DNA of 64,000 bases. It comes from Paraburkholderia sp. LEh10. GTDB taxonomy: Bacteria > Pseudomonadota > Gammaproteobacteria > Burkholderiales > Burkholderiaceae. The translations under genes were made by a program, and so were the position numbers. Shown here piece by piece: positions 17,317-25,596 of this stretch. The stretch is from NCBI RefSeq assembly GCF_017814945.1, contig NZ_JAGIPX010000045.1, positions 1 through 64,000 on the forward strand. Reading direction: 5' to 3'. The notes beneath the pieces are model-generated. The model ran no database searches, had not been told where the DNA came from, and saw only the letters and a program-made list of their open reading frames with translations. Numbering within the stretch: position 1 is the stretch's first letter; every line of letters starts with the position of its first letter.

Positions 17317-18264
17317 TCATGCTGGACCCCGCGCTTCGCGCCGTACCGCCTGCGGCGGCAGGCCAAAGCCACGCACAAAGGCTTCGCGCATATGGCGTCG
17401 ATCGCGAAAGCCGGTCTCTCTCGCGATCACGTCCAGCGGATGCCGGCTTTGCTCAATCATCAGCCGCGCAGCCTCCAGGCGCAGCCCCTCGATGGCCCTG
17501 GCGGGTGACTGCCCTGTCTCCAGCGTGAATACGCGGCTGAACTGACGCGGGCTCAGGTTGACCTTCTGGGCCAATTCGTCGACGGTCAGCGGCCGACTCA
17601 AGTTTTTGCGCGCGTAGTTCAACGCGTTCTGGATACGGTCCGACTTCGGCGCGAGCTCGAGTATTTCGGAGTGCTGAGACTGTCCTCCCAAACGGTGTTG
17701 ATGCATCACCAGTTTGTGCGCGACCGAACGCGCCACGTCCGCGCCCAGGTCCCTTTCCACCATCGCCAGCGCGAGATCGAGCCCAGCGGTCATCCCCGCA
17801 GACGTCCACATCGGACCGTCGACGATATAGATGCGGTCGGCCTCCACGCGGATGTCAGGAAAGCGCTTCTGCATCTCTTGCGCGAACGCCCAGTGAGTCG
17901 TGGCACGCCGCTTCGAGAGCAAGCCTGCTTCCGCGGCGATGAATCCACCGGTGCAGATCGCGGCGATTCGCCGCGCCCGGCTGCTGGCCTTGCGCAAGAA
18001 GGCGATCACCTCGGCGGACGGGGGCGACGCGATCGGGTCCCTGACGCCTACGACGATCCACGTGTCGATCGCGCTACGCGTGGCGAATGAATGCGCTCCG
18101 ACCGCGATACCCATCGACGAGTACACATCCCCGCCCCCCACCGAGAAATTTTCCACTTTATAGAAGGCTTCACCCGCCACCACGTTGGCGAATTCGAAGA
18201 CGGCCTGGGTCGCGAGCGCCATCACCTGAAAACCGTCGCTCAGCAGGTAACCAATGCGGTGCAT
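17317..18264 (-). CDS. GlxA-type transcriptional regulator (PfpI + AraC HTH)
   Basis: 315 residues from MHRIGYLLSD. Residues about 1-170 form a DJ-1/PfpI-like domain with the nucleophile-elbow region AAICTGGFIAAEAGLL and the GMTAGLDLALAMVERDLG helix. Residues about 215-310 form the AraC DNA-binding domain: PLTVDELAQKVNLSPRQFSR, then RVFTLETGQSPARAIEGLRL and FRDRRHMREAFVRGFGLPPQ. The gene diverges from the SDR gene at 18384 with a 119-base gap, so it probably controls the SDR/epoxide-hydrolase/Ohr genes in response to an electrophilic compound. The ligand is unknown. Confidence 0.88.
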   Translation of the reverse strand: MHRIGYLLSDGFQVMALATQAVFEFANVVAGEAFYKVENFSVGGGDVYSSMGIAVGAHSFATRSAIDTWIVVGVRDPIASPPSAEVIAFLRKASSRARRIAAICTGGFIAAEAGLLSKRRATTHWAFAQEMQKRFPDIRVEADRIYIVDGPMWTSAGMTAGLDLALAMVERDLGADVARSVAHKLVMHQHRLGGQSQHSEILELAPKSDRIQNALNYARKNLSRPLTVDELAQKVNLSPRQFSRVFTLETGQSPARAIEGLRLEAARLMIEQSRHPLDVIARETGFRDRRHMREAFVRGFGLPPQAVRREARGPA

Positions 18265-18383
18265 GTCCGTTCTCCGTCGAAGGCATGGCATAAAAAACGA
18301 CCATATTCGTCATTTGCGTCACCGTCACGGCAAACCATAATCCACTCACGCTATTCGGCAACCTCCAAACAAGGAGTGACATC

Positions 18384-19184
18384 ATGACGCAAACACATCA
18401 CGGGACAGCGCTTATCACCGGCGCATCCTCGGGTATCGGTGCGGTATACGCGGACCGCCTCGCCCGCCGCGGATATGACCTTATCCTCGTCGCACGCAAT
18501 CGCGAGCGTCTCGTTAGCCTCGCCAATCGCATCACGACCGAAACGCGCCGGAACGTCGAGATTATGGACGCGGATCTCAGCGACAAGGATGGGCTGGCTG
18601 TCGTCGAATCAAAGCTCAGGCAAGACGCCACCATCACGCTGCTGGTCAACAACGCGGGCGTCGGCACGCACACGCCGCTGCTCGGCAGCAACGTCGATGC
18701 GATGTCGCGGATGATCGACCTGAACGTCTCCGCTCTGACGCGCCTAACATACGCCGCCGTGCCCGGCCTTGTCTCACGTGGCAAGGGCGCCGTCATCAAT
18801 ATCTCTTCAATCGTCGCCATCGCACCGGAGATCCTCAACGGCGTGTACGGCGGCAGCAAGGCTTTCGTGCTTGCTTTCAGCCAGTCTCTCCATCATGAAC
18901 TGGCCGACAAGGGCGTCCAGGTCCAGGCAGTCTTGCCCGGCGCCACGGCCACCGAGTTTTGGCAGACGGGCGGCCTTCCTCTGGAGAATCTCGACAAGGC
19001 GATTGTCATGTCCGCCGACGACATGGTCGACGCGGCCTTGACCGGCTTCGACCGCCGCGAACTCGTCACTATCCCGTCGCTGCATGCCGTGGAGAAGTGG
19101 GAAGCCTATGAAGCCGCGCGCGGCGCAATGTCCACGCTTCTGTCTAGCAACATACCCGCGCCGCGCTATACCGCCGCGCAGTGA
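18384..19184 (+). CDS. SDR family NAD(P)-dependent oxidoreductase
   Basis: 266 residues preceded by an AAGGAGTG site. Rossmann signature TGASSGIG sits at the N-terminus, the NNAG motif is present (LLVNNAGVGTHTP), the catalytic Ser lies in INISSIVAIAP and the Tyr-x3-Lys pair in YGGSKAF. This is a classical short-chain dehydrogenase, likely NADP-using because the residues after the first glycine loop include R-N-R. The substrate is unknown. It stands first downstream of the divergent GlxA regulator and 74 bases before the epoxide hydrolase, suggesting a detoxification operon. Confidence 0.9.
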   Translation: MTQTHHGTALITGASSGIGAVYADRLARRGYDLILVARNRERLVSLANRITTETRRNVEIMDADLSDKDGLAVVESKLRQDATITLLVNNAGVGTHTPLLGSNVDAMSRMIDLNVSALTRLTYAAVPGLVSRGKGAVINISSIVAIAPEILNGVYGGSKAFVLAFSQSLHHELADKGVQVQAVLPGATATEFWQTGGLPLENLDKAIVMSADDMVDAALTGFDRRELVTIPSLHAVEKWEAYEAARGAMSTLLSSNIPAPRYTAAQ

Positions 19185-19258
19185 ACGTGTGCCTTCGATA
19201 GTGCTAACGGAACGCATAACCCTGCGCGCGCCTCAGACTCGCGCGCTCTTGTTCGGAA

Positions 19259-20608
19259 ATGATCATGTTTATTGTATCGCCAGCGCCGGCCCGGCGCAGC
19301 TCATTTGCATCGGCGACGGCTGCCCTTGGCATTGTCCTGAGCGCTGCCTTTAGTTACGCCCATGCTGCTCCAGTTGCCGATCAGCCTTCCGCGACACGGC
19401 GTGCGACCGCTGAAGACGACTCAATCCGTCCGTTCCCCAAAATCCATGTGCCGCAGCGAGCCCTTGACGACCTTCGTCGGCGGATCGCTGCCACCCAATG
19501 GCCCGAGAAGGAGACCGTCACAGATACTTCGCAGGGCGTGCCGCTCGCGACCATGAAAAGGCTCGCCCATTATTGGGCGACGGACTACGACTGGCGGAAG
19601 GCGGAAGCAAAGCTGAACGCGCTTCCCCAGTTCGAGACGACGATCGACGGCGTGAAAATCCACTTTATCCATGTGCGCTCGAAGAATCCCCACGCGCTTC
19701 CATTGATCATCAACCATGGCTGGCCCGGCTCTGTGCTCGAACAGACCAAGCTCATCGGTTTGCTGACGGATCCCGTCGCGTATGGTGGCAAGGCCGAGGA
19801 CGCGTTCGACGTTGTGATTCCGTCGATGCCGGGGTACGGTTTCTCCGGCAAGCCGACCGGCACCGGTTGGGGTCCCGAGCACATGGCGCGCGCGTGGGCC
19901 GAGCTGATGCGCCGTCTCGGATACCAGCGCTACGTTGCCCAAGGCGGCGACTGGGGCGCGTTCGTTGTCGACCAGATGGGCTTGCAAGCTCCTGCGGGAC
20001 TGCTCGGGATACACACCAACATGCCAGCGACTGTGCCGGCCGAGGTCGACAAGGCGCTCCAGATCGGCGCTCCCGCACCCGCCGCACTGTCGGCGGACGA
20101 GGAGCGTGCCTACGAGCAGTTAGCCCGGACGTTCAAGCAAGTGGATTACGCACGGATCATGGGTTCGCGTCCGCAGACGCTTTACGGCATTGCCGATTCA
20201 CCCGTGGGACTTGCCGCGTGGCTGCTCGACCATAACGATGCCGATGGCCAGCCGGCCGCGGCTGTCGCTTCGGCCTTGGACCGCGCCACGAGCGCCACAG
20301 GTGAACTGACGCGCGACGAAATCCTGGACAACATCACCTTGTACTGGCTGACCAACACGGGCGTATCCGCGTCTCGTCTTTACTGGGAATACAAGGGTGG
20401 CTTCTTCAACGCCAAAGGCGTCAAGATCCCGGTGGCCGTGAGCGTGTTCCCCGGCGAGCAGTATCAGGCGCCGCGAAGCTGGACGGAGAAGGCCTACCCG
20501 AACCTCGTCTACTACCATCAGGCCGAGAAAGGCGGCCACTTCGCTGCGTGGGAGCAGCCAACGATCTTTGCTCAGGAACTGAGGGCGGCATTCAGGACGC
20601 TGCGTTGA
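19259..20608 (+). CDS. Exported epoxide hydrolase (alpha/beta fold with EHN domain)
   Basis: 449 residues. A Sec-type signal peptide (ATAALGIVLSAAFSYAHA) precedes the EHN N-terminal domain (PFPKIHVPQRALDDLRRRIA, about 55-160) and an alpha/beta-hydrolase fold. Visible active-site elements are the oxyanion motif HGWPGS, the nucleophile in GGDWGAFV (Asp) and the catalytic His in KGGHFAAWEQP. The microsomal/juvenile-hormone-type epoxide hydrolases have this architecture and convert epoxides to diols. The gene follows the SDR and precedes ohr, in line with an electrophile-defence set. Confidence 0.88.
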   Translation: MIMFIVSPAPARRSSFASATAALGIVLSAAFSYAHAAPVADQPSATRRATAEDDSIRPFPKIHVPQRALDDLRRRIAATQWPEKETVTDTSQGVPLATMKRLAHYWATDYDWRKAEAKLNALPQFETTIDGVKIHFIHVRSKNPHALPLIINHGWPGSVLEQTKLIGLLTDPVAYGGKAEDAFDVVIPSMPGYGFSGKPTGTGWGPEHMARAWAELMRRLGYQRYVAQGGDWGAFVVDQMGLQAPAGLLGIHTNMPATVPAEVDKALQIGAPAPAALSADEERAYEQLARTFKQVDYARIMGSRPQTLYGIADSPVGLAAWLLDHNDADGQPAAAVASALDRATSATGELTRDEILDNITLYWLTNTGVSASRLYWEYKGGFFNAKGVKIPVAVSVFPGEQYQAPRSWTEKAYPNLVYYHQAEKGGHFAAWEQPTIFAQELRAAFRTLR

Positions 20609-20805
20609 CCGACTTTCGCATCGCGCCACATCAGGCCGCAGCAAGGATATGTGCTCCGACAGAGTCGGCCTTCATGCGCTCGCGCAATACATTGTTCTCC
20701 TTAAACGCGTTCCTGGCGGGCAGCGATGTGATTGCCACCAGCGCAATACCCAATGCGCCAATCAATAAGTTGTTCGAACTGAACCCAAACATTGAGGAAA
20801 CTGTT

Positions 20806-21252
20806 GTGACCAAGCTGGAAAAAGTCGTTTACTCGGGTAAGACCCATACCACTGTCAACCGCGACCCAAGTGCCCAGCGTGGCGACTACGGCGTCGTCGA
20901 CATCAGGCTGTCCGCGCCTGGTGGTGACACCCATGAGATCGTCGCTGCCGAACCACACCCGACCGCTGAGCAGTTGTTTGCAGGCGCGTGGTCGGCCTGT
21001 TACATCACCGCGCTGGGGCTTGTGGCTGCGCAGAAGAAGGTGGTGCTACCGTCCGACTATTCCGTCGACATCCAGATCGATCTGGGCCAGACGGGGCCGG
21101 GCTGGTTCTTCAATGCGCGGTTCACTATCCACATGCCTGGCTTGGCACAGGACATCGCCGAAGCCATCGCGAACTCGGCGCATCAGCTTTGCCCATACTC
21201 GAGGGCGGTGCACGAAACCATCGATCTTGAGCAAACCATCATTACGTCGTGA
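20806..21252 (+). CDS. ohr: Organic hydroperoxide resistance protein Ohr
   Basis: A GTG start at 20806 after GAGGAAAC gives a 148-residue protein, the usual Ohr length; the longer frame to 20674 would add an atypical extension. It opens TKLEKVVYSGKTHTTVNRDP. The two redox cysteines lie in the family contexts AGAWSACYITA and HQLCPYSRAV. Ohr reduces organic and lipid hydroperoxides using lipoylated partners. The cytoplasmic protein fits beside an epoxide hydrolase and an SDR. No OhrR-type MarR gene is adjacent; the GlxA regulator may control it. Confidence 0.9.
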   Translation: MTKLEKVVYSGKTHTTVNRDPSAQRGDYGVVDIRLSAPGGDTHEIVAAEPHPTAEQLFAGAWSACYITALGLVAAQKKVVLPSDYSVDIQIDLGQTGPGWFFNARFTIHMPGLAQDIAEAIANSAHQLCPYSRAVHETIDLEQTIITS

Positions 21253-21433
21253 TGTGCTGCCGGCCGGTTGACCGGTCCAGCGTTCGCCGCACCGGCCAGC
21301 GGTGACGGCGAACGCCAGCCCGACTACCGAGGGGGCTCACGCTCTCGCCTGCAACATTGGTCGCTGGGCGGCGGTTCGCCGTTTTCGCCGGCGGCCTGCC
21401 GATCAATGTCATGCCGACCAACGGAGCCGTGTT

Positions 21434-22153
21434 ATGAATGATCTTCTGAAGCAAGTGCTTGCTGCTCATGGCGGCCTTGACCGCTGGAATGCCTTCACGA
21501 CGGTAAGCGCCAGAATCGTTTCCGGAGGTGAGTTCTGGGCGACCAAGGGTATTGCCACGGATGCTAACCCGCGCAGTCTTACTACTAAGACACAGGAAGA
21601 GTTGGCGACCATCACCCCCTATGGAGCCCCTGAGTTTGTCATGACGTTCGTTCCGGACCGCGTTGTGATCAGGAACAGCCAGGGAGAGACCATCGCGGGG
21701 CGCGACAATCCCAGGTCAGAGTTTGACGGGCACGGCGTGGACACACCCTGGGACCCACTACACCGGGCCTATTTCAGTGGCTATGCTCTGTGGACCTATC
21801 TGTCGACGCCATTCGTGCTTGCCATGCCAGGGGTTGCCGTACAAGAGGTCGCCCCTTGGGACGAGTACGGTGAAATCTGGCGGGTTCTGCGTGCGAAGTT
21901 CCCCCCGGCTATCGCCACCCACAGTGCCGTTCAGGATTTCTACTTTGGGCCTGATTTCCTGCTGCGCCGCCACGACTATGAGCTAGAAGTGTCTGGTGGC
22001 TTGGCGGTGGCTCAGTATGTGCATGACTTCGTCGCAATGCAGGGCATCCGCTTTCCGAGTCGCAGGCGGGCCCACCCACGTGGCGCTGACATGCGACCGG
22101 ATCGCAGTCACACCTTGGTCTGGATTGATCTGTCCGATTTCGAGTTGCGCTAA
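21434..22153 (+). CDS. Hypothetical cytoplasmic protein
   Basis: 239 residues beginning MNDLLKQVLAAHGGLDRWNA. The LLxxVLAAHGGLDRW opening recurs in proteins with an outer-membrane-lipoprotein-sorting-like fold (LolA/LppX type), but there is no signal peptide here. Other visible segments are FVMTFVPDRVVIRNSQGETI and the C-terminal ADMRPDRSHTLVWIDLSDFE. There are no catalytic motifs and I do not recognise a named family. It follows ohr by 180 bases in the same direction and may belong to the same defence group. Confidence 0.6.
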   Translation: MNDLLKQVLAAHGGLDRWNAFTTVSARIVSGGEFWATKGIATDANPRSLTTKTQEELATITPYGAPEFVMTFVPDRVVIRNSQGETIAGRDNPRSEFDGHGVDTPWDPLHRAYFSGYALWTYLSTPFVLAMPGVAVQEVAPWDEYGEIWRVLRAKFPPAIATHSAVQDFYFGPDFLLRRHDYELEVSGGLAVAQYVHDFVAMQGIRFPSRRRAHPRGADMRPDRSHTLVWIDLSDFELR

Positions 22154-22528
22154 GCCAACAGCTATGCGTAGCCGTTGAAAGGCGAGACATCGCTGGTAAA
22201 TCCTGCCGGAACGCGAAAGGAATCAACGACCTCCATATTCATCCGGCCGAGCCGAGGACGTTCCGCGTGGGCGTCGTATGGAGTTTCTGAGCGTCGACGC
22301 TTCTCGATGCTTTCCGAAAGCAAGTCGAACGTCATGAGTTGGCCAGCAAGCAGTCATTGCGAAGATGGCTAACCCTGCGATCTGCTCGCCGAAGAATTCG
22401 ACTCCCGCCGTCCCGGCCTTTCAGCTGGCATTGGGACATTGCCCGCGGTAGCGAAGGGACATTGGCGGGCGTCGCCCCCAGGGGCGAAGTACATGCCAGA
22501 AACCGAATCTAACCATCGAGTGAACGAT
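22154..22528. other. Gene-free stretch
   Basis: No gene supported; it should contain the promoter of the PRC-barrel gene. Confidence 0.4.
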
Positions 22529-22852
22529 ATGGCTTTGCACAAAGCAGTCTTGGTAGCAGTGGCACTTGCAGCATGTATCGATGCGCACGCACAGATCGCC
22601 GGCACACAGCCTTTGAGCGTGACTATCGAGCAGTCCCAGGCGCTTCTGCAGGGATGGAGCGTCAAGAAGAGCGTGCTGGGCAAATCGGTCTACAACGACC
22701 AGAACGAAAAAATCGGCGCAGTCAAAGATCTGATCGTGGCCCCGGACGGCTCCGTGTCGGCGGCCATTGTCGCTACAGGCGGCTTCCTCGGCGTCGCCAC
22801 GCATGACGTAGCGGTTCCCATCGCGGCTCTCGACCGATGTTGCTTGCGTTGA
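22529..22852 (+). pseudogene. PRC-barrel exported protein, C-terminally truncated
   Basis: 107 residues: a signal peptide (MALHKAVLVAVALAACIDAHA) and a PRC-barrel domain with VKKSVLGKSVYNDQNEKIGA, then VKDLIVAPDGSVSAAIVATG and FLGVATHDVAVPIAALD. In relatives the domain continues with another strand and a C-terminal segment of about 20-25 residues; here the frame ends RCCLR and stops. The abrupt loss just after the VAVP strand suggests truncation, though the remaining product could still be made. PRC-barrel proteins of this kind are periplasmic and uncharacterised. Confidence 0.65.
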
Positions 22853-22968
22853 ATTGCATGCCGTCGGTGAAGAATGGGTCCGCTTATGTTTTCGCCTCGG
22901 GATAATCGTGGGCATGCAGAAACCTGCTCGCAGCGTCCGCGCCATCGCATTACACCCCCACGTATTCA

Positions 22969-23244
22969 TCATGGTTGAACCAGGTCGAGAACTGGCGACT
23001 TCGAAGCGCTTATCTGCACATGGTCCTCCGACAATCCCAGGTCGTGAAGCAGCGATGCGAGATAAACCAGCTCGCGGTCATACTTCATTTGCCGCTTCTT
23101 GCCGATAAACTCCGCGAACCACCATGTCCTGTGGACATGATTGAGGAGCGGCCTCGAATGAGCATCCGCGGCGAGCGCCGCCGCTTTCCGGGCGAGCTCG
23201 GAATCTGGTGCGACCATGCCACCGATAGTGACAGCGGATTTCAT
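22969..23244 (-). pseudogene. HD-domain phosphohydrolase, truncated
   Basis: 91 residues starting MKSAVTIGGMVAPDSELARK after a GAGGGAGGG site. It has LLNHVHRTWWFAEFIGKKRQ and the HD motif YLASLLHDLGLSEDHVQ. HD-family proteins of this sort are about 190-220 residues; everything after the HD dyad is gone and replaced by an unrelated tail. The lost 3' end faces the lost 3' end of the PRC-barrel gene, so one deletion may have removed both. Confidence 0.75.
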
Positions 23245-23307
23245 AGCCCTCCCTCGAATGACTACTTGTTTGACGAACCACGTTGTTGCCGCAATGCATC
23301 CGGAGGC

Positions 23308-23769
23308 TTAGTCTTGCGACGAACGCATCGACACGTCGCCGATCAGCACCCCTCTCAACCCTTCTCGCAACGCCGTAACATTGTCCACACCGTTCAGTTG
23401 CTCGAACTCCCGTTGCGCTTCCTGCCACAGAGGGGATGCTCTTTCGTGCAGGCGCCGTCCCTCCTCGGTGAGTTCGACAAGGCGGCTTCGGCCGTCGGTG
23501 GGCGAGGGCTTGATCGTGACGAAACCGTCGCGCTCCAGGAAGCCAACCATTTTCCCCATCGCCGTTCGTTCGATATCGAGCCGTTCGGCAAGGGCGTTGA
23601 CAGGGGTACTTCCCACTTCGTGCAGGGCGGCCAGGGTGAGGAATTGCGTGATGCGCAGACCCGAGGGCTCGAGATGGCTATCGTAGAGTCGGGAGATCTG
23701 CCTGCTCGCCTTCCTCACGGCGAAGCAGTTGCATTGATCGATTCCGAGCGGCTGGTTAACGGGCAACAT
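23308..23769 (-). CDS. MarR-family transcriptional regulator
   Basis: 153 residues from the ATG at 23769, placed 8 bases after AGGAG; the upstream GTG is too close to that site. The winged helix reads FLTLAALHEVGSTPVNALAE, then RLDIERTAMGKMVGFLERDG and the wing SPTDGRSRLVELTEEGRR. Like other MarR proteins it should bind a palindrome as a dimer and release it on binding a phenolic or electrophilic ligand. It lies downstream of and in the same direction as the NmrA gene, whose promoter carries two identical palindromes. A link is likely but unproven. Confidence 0.9.
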   Translation of the reverse strand: MLPVNQPLGIDQCNCFAVRKASRQISRLYDSHLEPSGLRITQFLTLAALHEVGSTPVNALAERLDIERTAMGKMVGFLERDGFVTIKPSPTDGRSRLVELTEEGRRLHERASPLWQEAQREFEQLNGVDNVTALREGLRGVLIGDVSMRSSQD

Positions 23770-23893
23770 CTGTTGCACTCCTGATTTCGGTTAATTGCGC
23801 GAACGTTACGCGCGCGTCGTGCGAAAGTAACGGGTGACGCTCAGGTTGGATGGGTGACATTTTCAAGCCTCTCGATTCGTTTCAAGGACGTGT

Positions 23894-24775
23894 TCACACG
23901 AATGCGGCCCGATACTTCGCGACGAACTGCTGGACCGACAGCGGCGGCCTTCCGGTGATCTTCTCGACGGCGTCGTTGGTGCCCGAGAAGATGCCGTCGC
24001 GGTAGTTCTGCGCGACTTCGACCAGATGCTGCGTGAGGAACGGCGGAAACTTGTAAAGGGTTTCCATCTTGATTCGGAATTCCTCGATGGAAGTCGGCGC
24101 GTATTCGATCCGGGCGCCAAGAACCTCGCTCATCGCGGCTGCGATCTCGACGTGGTTCATCTCGACTGGGCCGTGGAGCGTGTAGGTCTTGCCCTCGTGG
24201 CCTTCGGGGTTGGCGAGGATGTGGGCGATCACGCGTCCCTGATCGTCGCTGGCGATGGGCGCGTGACGGCCGTTGTCAAACGGAAATTCGATCTTCTTCG
24301 TGGCCCATATCTCCCGCGCAAAATGTGGATAGACGAGCCAATCGGCAAAGAAGGTCGGGCGCAAATGCGTAGTCGCGACACCCGACCAATCGAAGACCTG
24401 CTCGGAGACCCAGTGATCCTGTGCCGCGTGGCTCATCGACTCCCGGCGCGCGGAAATCTGCGACATGTTGACGATCGCCGTGACGCCCGCTTCCTTTGCT
24501 GCCTGCGCGAAATAGGCCGCGGCCCCGATGATTCCCGGCGCGATCGGATGAAGGAAATACGCCGATCGGATGCCTTCCATTGCTGCCCGAATGCCGTCGA
24601 TGTCGGTGAAGTCCCCGACCGCGACATCGACACCGCGCTGCCTCAGGACTGCCGCCCGATCATCATCTGTGCGCACATAGGCCCGCACGCGTTTACGCAT
24701 CTTGAGCAGTTCGTCAATGGCAATACCTCCGGTGCGGCCGGTTGCACCGCTCACAAGAATCTCAGGCTCGTTCAT
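23894..24775 (-). CDS. NmrA-family NAD(P)-binding protein
   Basis: 293 residues from MNEPEILVSGATGRTGGIAI. The Rossmann motif GATGRTGG is at the N-terminus, with an NADPH-type Arg/Lys-rich second strand (KRVRAYVRTDDD), GVDVAVGDFTDIDGIRAAME, and the NmrA-like core SAYFLHPIAPGIIGAAAYFA, VNMSQISARRESMSHAAQDH and LRPTFFADWL. Such proteins are atypical SDRs that act as quinone or ketone reductases or redox sensors. The start is preceded by GGAGCGAAGC. The gene is under a promoter holding two GAGCATATGCTC sites, with a MarR gene 124 bases downstream. Confidence 0.88.
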   Translation of the reverse strand: MNEPEILVSGATGRTGGIAIDELLKMRKRVRAYVRTDDDRAAVLRQRGVDVAVGDFTDIDGIRAAMEGIRSAYFLHPIAPGIIGAAAYFAQAAKEAGVTAIVNMSQISARRESMSHAAQDHWVSEQVFDWSGVATTHLRPTFFADWLVYPHFAREIWATKKIEFPFDNGRHAPIASDDQGRVIAHILANPEGHEGKTYTLHGPVEMNHVEIAAAMSEVLGARIEYAPTSIEEFRIKMETLYKFPPFLTQHLVEVAQNYRDGIFSGTNDAVEKITGRPPLSVQQFVAKYRAAFV

Positions 24776-24798
24776 GCTTCGCTCCAGTTCGAAAGTAA

Positions 24799-24810
24799 GA
24801 GCATATGCTC
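24799..24810. promoter_or_regulatory. Operator palindrome 1 of the NmrA gene
   Basis: Perfect 12-bp palindrome GAGCATATGCTC, extended to 14 bp by flanking A/T. It lies between the predicted transcription start and the NmrA start codon. Confidence 0.75.
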
Positions 24811-24821
24811 TCTTGAGGCAA

Positions 24822-24850
24822 ATATTAGGAGCATATGCTCGTATGGTCAA
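24822..24850 (-). promoter_or_regulatory. Sigma-70-type promoter of the NmrA gene
   Basis: On the minus strand TTGACC (24850-24845), a 17-base spacer and TAATAT (24827-24822) form a well-spaced promoter. Its spacer is occupied by operator 2, so a bound repressor would block RNA polymerase. Confidence 0.6.
24829..24840. promoter_or_regulatory. Operator palindrome 2 of the NmrA gene
   Basis: A second identical GAGCATATGCTC, its centre 30 bp (about three helical turns) from the first. It sits inside the spacer between the -35 and -10 boxes of the NmrA promoter. Confidence 0.75.
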
Positions 24851-25596
24851 GTTTTTTTGATTGGCGCCCCGGATAACATCACGCTCGGTTCGGCTGACGG
24901 CATTTCTCGTGAGCATCGACGGGATGCTGCGTAGGTGTCCCCGCAATTGAAAGCGCCACAGGCGTCGATATCGTCCTTGCTTACCTGGATGGCGGAATTT
25001 TCAGTGTCCGCTCACCTTGAGAAGAGACGGGGCCGTGCGAATCGACGAAGTGATTTCCTGTGATGTGGCTAGGGCGCTGGAGATCATCGGTAACGGCCCC
25101 GAGTATTCGATCTGCCCGCAGATTCGTACCAGCTGCAAACCGCAAATTGCCGTTCGCGCTGGTCATCGCTAGCAATTCACTGACCGACGATGCGACTGAT
25201 CAGCTAGATGTGTAAGGGCCGCTACTATCTCTGGAGCCGACATTTGAGTGTCCATCCGCGGGCGAAATTCGCTGATCAGCGACAAGTTCACGGGGAGATA
25301 TCACTCTCGCCGGTTCTCCACAGCTTTTTCAACAGAAAATGTGGATAACACCAAGGCATGATCAGACGTTAAGAGGTGATCTTTCAGACACGCGGCCGCT
25401 TCACAGTTCTCGCAGCACGGCCGCGCTCTTTTTTGCCCCGCGTTATCCCCAGGATTGGAACGAACTTTACTTTTGCAAATACTCCGCTTGTTTAACATCG
25501 TCGCGTCCATCGAGAACGGCGCAGCGAAAGCTGTGTCGAGCGCTTAGCGGATCGCGCACGTGCGCGGTTCGAACAACGGCATGCGGAGACCCATCA
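24851..25596. other. Gene-free stretch with DnaA-box-like motifs
   Basis: About 745 bases without a supportable gene. It holds three matches to TTATCCACA: perfect at 25340-25348 (minus strand) and one-mismatch copies at 25314-25322 and 25443-25451. A short GC palindrome followed by six T at about 25424-25435 may be a weak terminator. No replication gene is nearby. Confidence 0.45.

Noticed and set aside
22900..22970. Plus-strand segment resembling an HD-protein AIALH motif
   Set aside because: Only a handful of residues match and the truncated HD gene is on the other strand; probably coincidence.
25314..25451. Replication origin call for the DnaA-box cluster
   Set aside because: No rep, parA/parB or AT-rich iteron array accompanies the boxes, and only one of three sites is a perfect match. 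Kept as an observation only.
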